From positions 62,001 to 126,000 of the forward strand of contig NZ_BTPU01000020.1 of the NCBI RefSeq assembly GCF_036985595.1: a stretch of 64,000 bases of DNA, written 5' to 3'. Positions 62,263 through 64,000 of this stretch are shown here, piece after piece (the stretch's first letter is position 1; each line of letters starts with the position of its first letter). The position numbers and the translations under genes are program-made. Source of the stretch: Vallitalea maricola (GTDB lineage Bacteria > Bacillota > Clostridia > Lachnospirales > Vallitaleaceae). The notes below the pieces were generated by a model. The model did not search any database. It was not told the origin of the DNA and saw only the letters and a program-made list of their open reading frames with translations.

Positions 62263-63381
62263 ATGATCTATAAAGAGTATGGAAAGACTGGGAAAAAAGT
62301 GTCAGCAGTTGGTTTTGGGGGTATGAGATTTGATGAATCAGGGTCCATTGAAGAAAATGCAGAGTTGGTTCGTTATGCTAACAGTAAAGGAATTAACTAT
62401 TTTGATACAGCACCAGGATATTGCAATGATACCAGTGAATTAATATATGGTGAGGCTTTTAAAGATATGCCAGGGCAATTTTATGTTTCAACAAAAGGGA
62501 TGCCTACAAGATTTGATACAGCAGAAAAAGCAATTGCGGCAGTAAAACGATCAATTGAACGATTAGGTGTCAAGAAAATAGATTTTTATCATATTTGGTG
62601 TGTTAGAAAACTTGAACATTATGAGCTTGCTATGAAGCCAGGTGGACAATATGAAGGACTTCTTCAATGTCAAAAAGAAGGTCTCATTGATCATATTGTG
62701 TTATCTTCTCATCAGACAGGGAATGAAGTAAGTAAAATCTTGAATGATGGGAAGATAGATGGAATCTTATTGGGAGTGAATATACTTAACTTCACATATC
62801 GTTGGGAAGGTGTACAGACTGCATATGATATGGGGTATGGTGTTGTGGCTATGAACCCATTGGCTGGTGGAGCTATACCCACTCATGAGAAAGAACTTAG
62901 TTTTTTAGCTGAAGGAAATGGCTCAGCAACGGAAGCGGCATTAAGATTCGTAATATCATGCCCTCAGATTTCAGTTGCATTAAATGGATTCACGAACAAA
63001 GAGCATATAGATATGGCATGCAGGATTGCTGATGAGGCTGAACCAATGTCAGAACAAGAGTTAGAAAGAATCAAAAAAATGGTTAGTCAATCAATGAATG
63101 AAGCATGTACTGGTTGTGGCTATTGCGATAAATGTCCAAAAGGTATACCTATACCAAGTTTCATGCAATTATATAATGAGAAGCATGTTTTCCATAAATC
63201 TGATGAACAGATGAAGAATATCTTGAATGATTCTTTTGAATGGGGTATTCTAGTTGGTAAAAAAGGTTTGGAAAGTGAATGTATAGAATGTGGCCTATGC
63301 GAAAGAGAATGTACACAACATCTACCTATCATTGAACGATTAAAAGAAATAAGTATGTGGTCTGGAAATAAAAAAACTTAA
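62263..63381 (+). CDS. Aldo/keto reductase with C-terminal 4Fe-4S domain
   Basis: The 372-residue protein has an AKR barrel (KEYGKTGKKVSAVGFGGMRF, NYFDTAPGY with catalytic Asp and Tyr, KKIDFYHIW). The C-terminal part has two iron-sulfur motifs, CTGCGYCDKCPKGI and ECIECGLCERECTQ. Ferredoxin-type AKRs of this type are common in anaerobes; the substrate is unknown. A MerR-type promoter controls it. Confidence 0.93.
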   Translation: MIYKEYGKTGKKVSAVGFGGMRFDESGSIEENAELVRYANSKGINYFDTAPGYCNDTSELIYGEAFKDMPGQFYVSTKGMPTRFDTAEKAIAAVKRSIERLGVKKIDFYHIWCVRKLEHYELAMKPGGQYEGLLQCQKEGLIDHIVLSSHQTGNEVSKILNDGKIDGILLGVNILNFTYRWEGVQTAYDMGYGVVAMNPLAGGAIPTHEKELSFLAEGNGSATEAALRFVISCPQISVALNGFTNKEHIDMACRIADEAEPMSEQELERIKKMVSQSMNEACTGCGYCDKCPKGIPIPSFMQLYNEKHVFHKSDEQMKNILNDSFEWGILVGKKGLESECIECGLCERECTQHLPIIERLKEISMWSGNKKT

Positions 63382-63404
63382 GTTATATAATTCTTAGGAA
63401 AGTA

Positions 63405-63433
63405 TTGCATTATATAATTACTTAATGTATAAT
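63405..63433 (+). promoter_or_regulatory. Promoter of the terminal attenuated operon
   Basis: TTGCAT (63405-63410) and TATAAT (63428-63433) have a 17-bp spacer. A ribosome binding site and short leader ORF follow at once, 30 bp downstream. Confidence 0.85.
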
Positions 63434-63462
63434 GTGATTAATTTATTATAGGAGGATGTTTT

Positions 63463-63486
63463 ATGAGTGGAGTAGTTCTTAACTAA
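63463..63486 (+). CDS. Seven-residue leader peptide MSGVVLN
   Basis: An AGGAGG lies 7-8 bp before the ATG; the frame reads MSGVVLN and stops. Its last codons GTT CTT AAC (63475-63483) are exactly complementary to GTTAAGAAC at 63568-63576. Translation to the stop would therefore disrupt a long downstream hairpin, the usual mark of a regulatory leader peptide. Confidence 0.7.
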   Translation: MSGVVLN

Positions 63487-63747
63487 ATGAATTTAATATG
63501 TATCTTAAAAGTTCCAAGTACCATTTTTTATAGGGTCTATTTGTCGTACCTTTTAAGATTAAGTTAGGTTAAGAACACGGGTAGCTATTTTTATAAAACA
63601 TTACTTTAATAAGTTATAATTTGATTTTTGTATCTATTATTGCTATTAATACCGTGCTTTGCACGGTTTTTTTATGCAAAAATAGTATATGAATGTAATG
63701 ATATAAGGCTATAGGTGTATTCTGTGCACCTATAGCCTTTATTTTTT
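63475..63747 (+). promoter_or_regulatory. Structured leader RNA with two intrinsic terminators
   Basis: Nested stems: 63475-63483 with 63568-63576, and ATCTTAAAAG (63502-63511) with CTTTTAAGAT (63550-63559), both perfect. Terminator 1: ACCGTGC (63651-63657) with GCACGGT (63661-63667) and T run. Terminator 2: 13-bp stem 63705-63717 with 63727-63739, T run, ending at the next ribosome binding site. Two terminators ahead of the first structural genes indicate transcription attenuation. Confidence 0.8.
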
Positions 63748-63760
63748 AAGGAGGGATGAT

Positions 63761-63844
63761 ATGTTAAATGCAGTAATGGAATATGCAGGTGCATATTCAA
63801 AAGAAAAAATGGAAGGTTTAATAATGAAAATGGAGAGTGATTAG
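63761..63844 (+). CDS. 27-residue small ORF, translationally linked to the next gene
   Basis: AAGGAGGG lies 5 bp before the ATG, a strong site. The peptide is amphipathic, containing AVMEYAGAYSKEKMEGLIMK. Its stop overlaps the GTG start proposed for the branched-polyamine synthase-like gene, which has a poor ribosome site of its own. It may be a coupling peptide rather than a functional protein. Confidence 0.45.
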   Translation: MLNAVMEYAGAYSKEKMEGLIMKMESD

Positions 63845-64000
63845 TATAGTTGATTACATAAAGGAAATTGAGAACAAAGTTTCAATTGATGAAGGTATCA
63901 TAGCAATAGAACAATATTTGATAAATGTATATTTTGAAGGTCCAATATCAAATAAAGAATTGGCGAGGAAATTATGTTTGCCTATACCACTAATAGTAGC
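63837..64000 (+). CDS. bpsA: N4-bis(aminopropyl)spermidine synthase-like protein (3' end outside window)
   Basis: Only the first 54 codons are in the window. They read VDYIKEIENKVSIDEGIIAI, then a winged-helix-like GPISNKELARKLCLPIPLIV, which resembles the N-terminal domain of BpsA-type branched-chain polyamine synthases. The GTG at 63837 overlaps the small upstream ORF; no other good start is seen. The identification rests on this N-terminal pattern and is tentative, as is the symbol. Confidence 0.5.
   Translation, partial: MISIVDYIKEIENKVSIDEGIIAIEQYLINVYFEGPISNKELARKLCLPIPLIV

Overview
The window is a low-GC, AT-rich bacterial chromosome segment with strong AGGAGG-type ribosome binding sites, TTG and GTG starts, intrinsic terminators and clostridial gene families (YesMN/CUT1 transporter, AblAB, DUF4250, DUF421, YdbC-type PC4). 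It suggests an anaerobic, probably marine or halotolerant member of the Clostridia. A Vallitalea-like relative is plausible, but this is an inference from gene content and no marker gene settles it. No rRNA, tRNA, CRISPR array or insertion sequence was seen.

Layout. (1) 1-12.4 kb: a giant Tc-toxin A-subunit-like protein with many hemopexin-type repeats, truncated by the window edge. It is followed by a HopA1-like protein with a coiled-coil tail, a holin, an N-acetylmuramoyl-L-alanine amidase and, 450 bp on, an ArpU/RinA-like phage-type regulator. This reads as a toxin locus with its own lysis-release cassette. (2) 13.4-16.3 kb: a small XRE regulator with a membrane partner and two tandem operators, an AraC regulator, a YczE-like membrane protein and a decayed HAD phosphatase. 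(3) 16.4-20 kb: an operon of two carrier-protein-like proteins, a 65-residue basic/acidic peptide, a RimK-like ATP-grasp ligase and a second, possibly circularly permuted, ATP-grasp-like protein. It resembles an undescribed peptide-modification pathway. (4) 20-27.5 kb: MerR regulator, serine hydrolase, PhzF remnant, MBL hydrolase, RelA/SpoT-like protein, GFA protein and DUF421 protein. (5) 27.7-35.5 kb: YesM/YesN two-component system, a CUT1 sugar ABC transporter lacking an ATPase, and an FAD-dependent oxidoreductase.

(6) 35.6-42 kb: an osmoadaptation block. It holds an OpuA-type glycine betaine transporter, a BusR-like GntR/TrkA-C regulator of the c-di-AMP-responsive kind, and lysine 2,3-aminomutase plus beta-lysine acetyltransferase, which make N-epsilon-acetyl-beta-lysine. 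BusR-like GTGACA sites lie on the opuA promoter and before ablA. (7) 42-47.3 kb: CbiL, a pentapeptide-repeat potassium channel, and an NAD-salvage operon nrtR-pnuC-nadR with a perfect inverted repeat on its promoter. (8) 47.4-48.9 kb: hisS behind a ribosome-mediated His-leader attenuator. (9) 49-58.4 kb: PLD-helicase-DUF3427 protein, Tag glycosylase, a GntR-controlled ABC transporter whose ATPase gene is frameshifted, EamA transporter, MscS channel and small DNA-binding proteins. (10) 58.5-64 kb: a heterodimeric ABC exporter, a ferredoxin-type aldo/keto reductase under a MerR-type promoter, and an elaborate leader with a 7-codon peptide and two terminators ahead of a branched-polyamine synthase-like gene that runs off the window.
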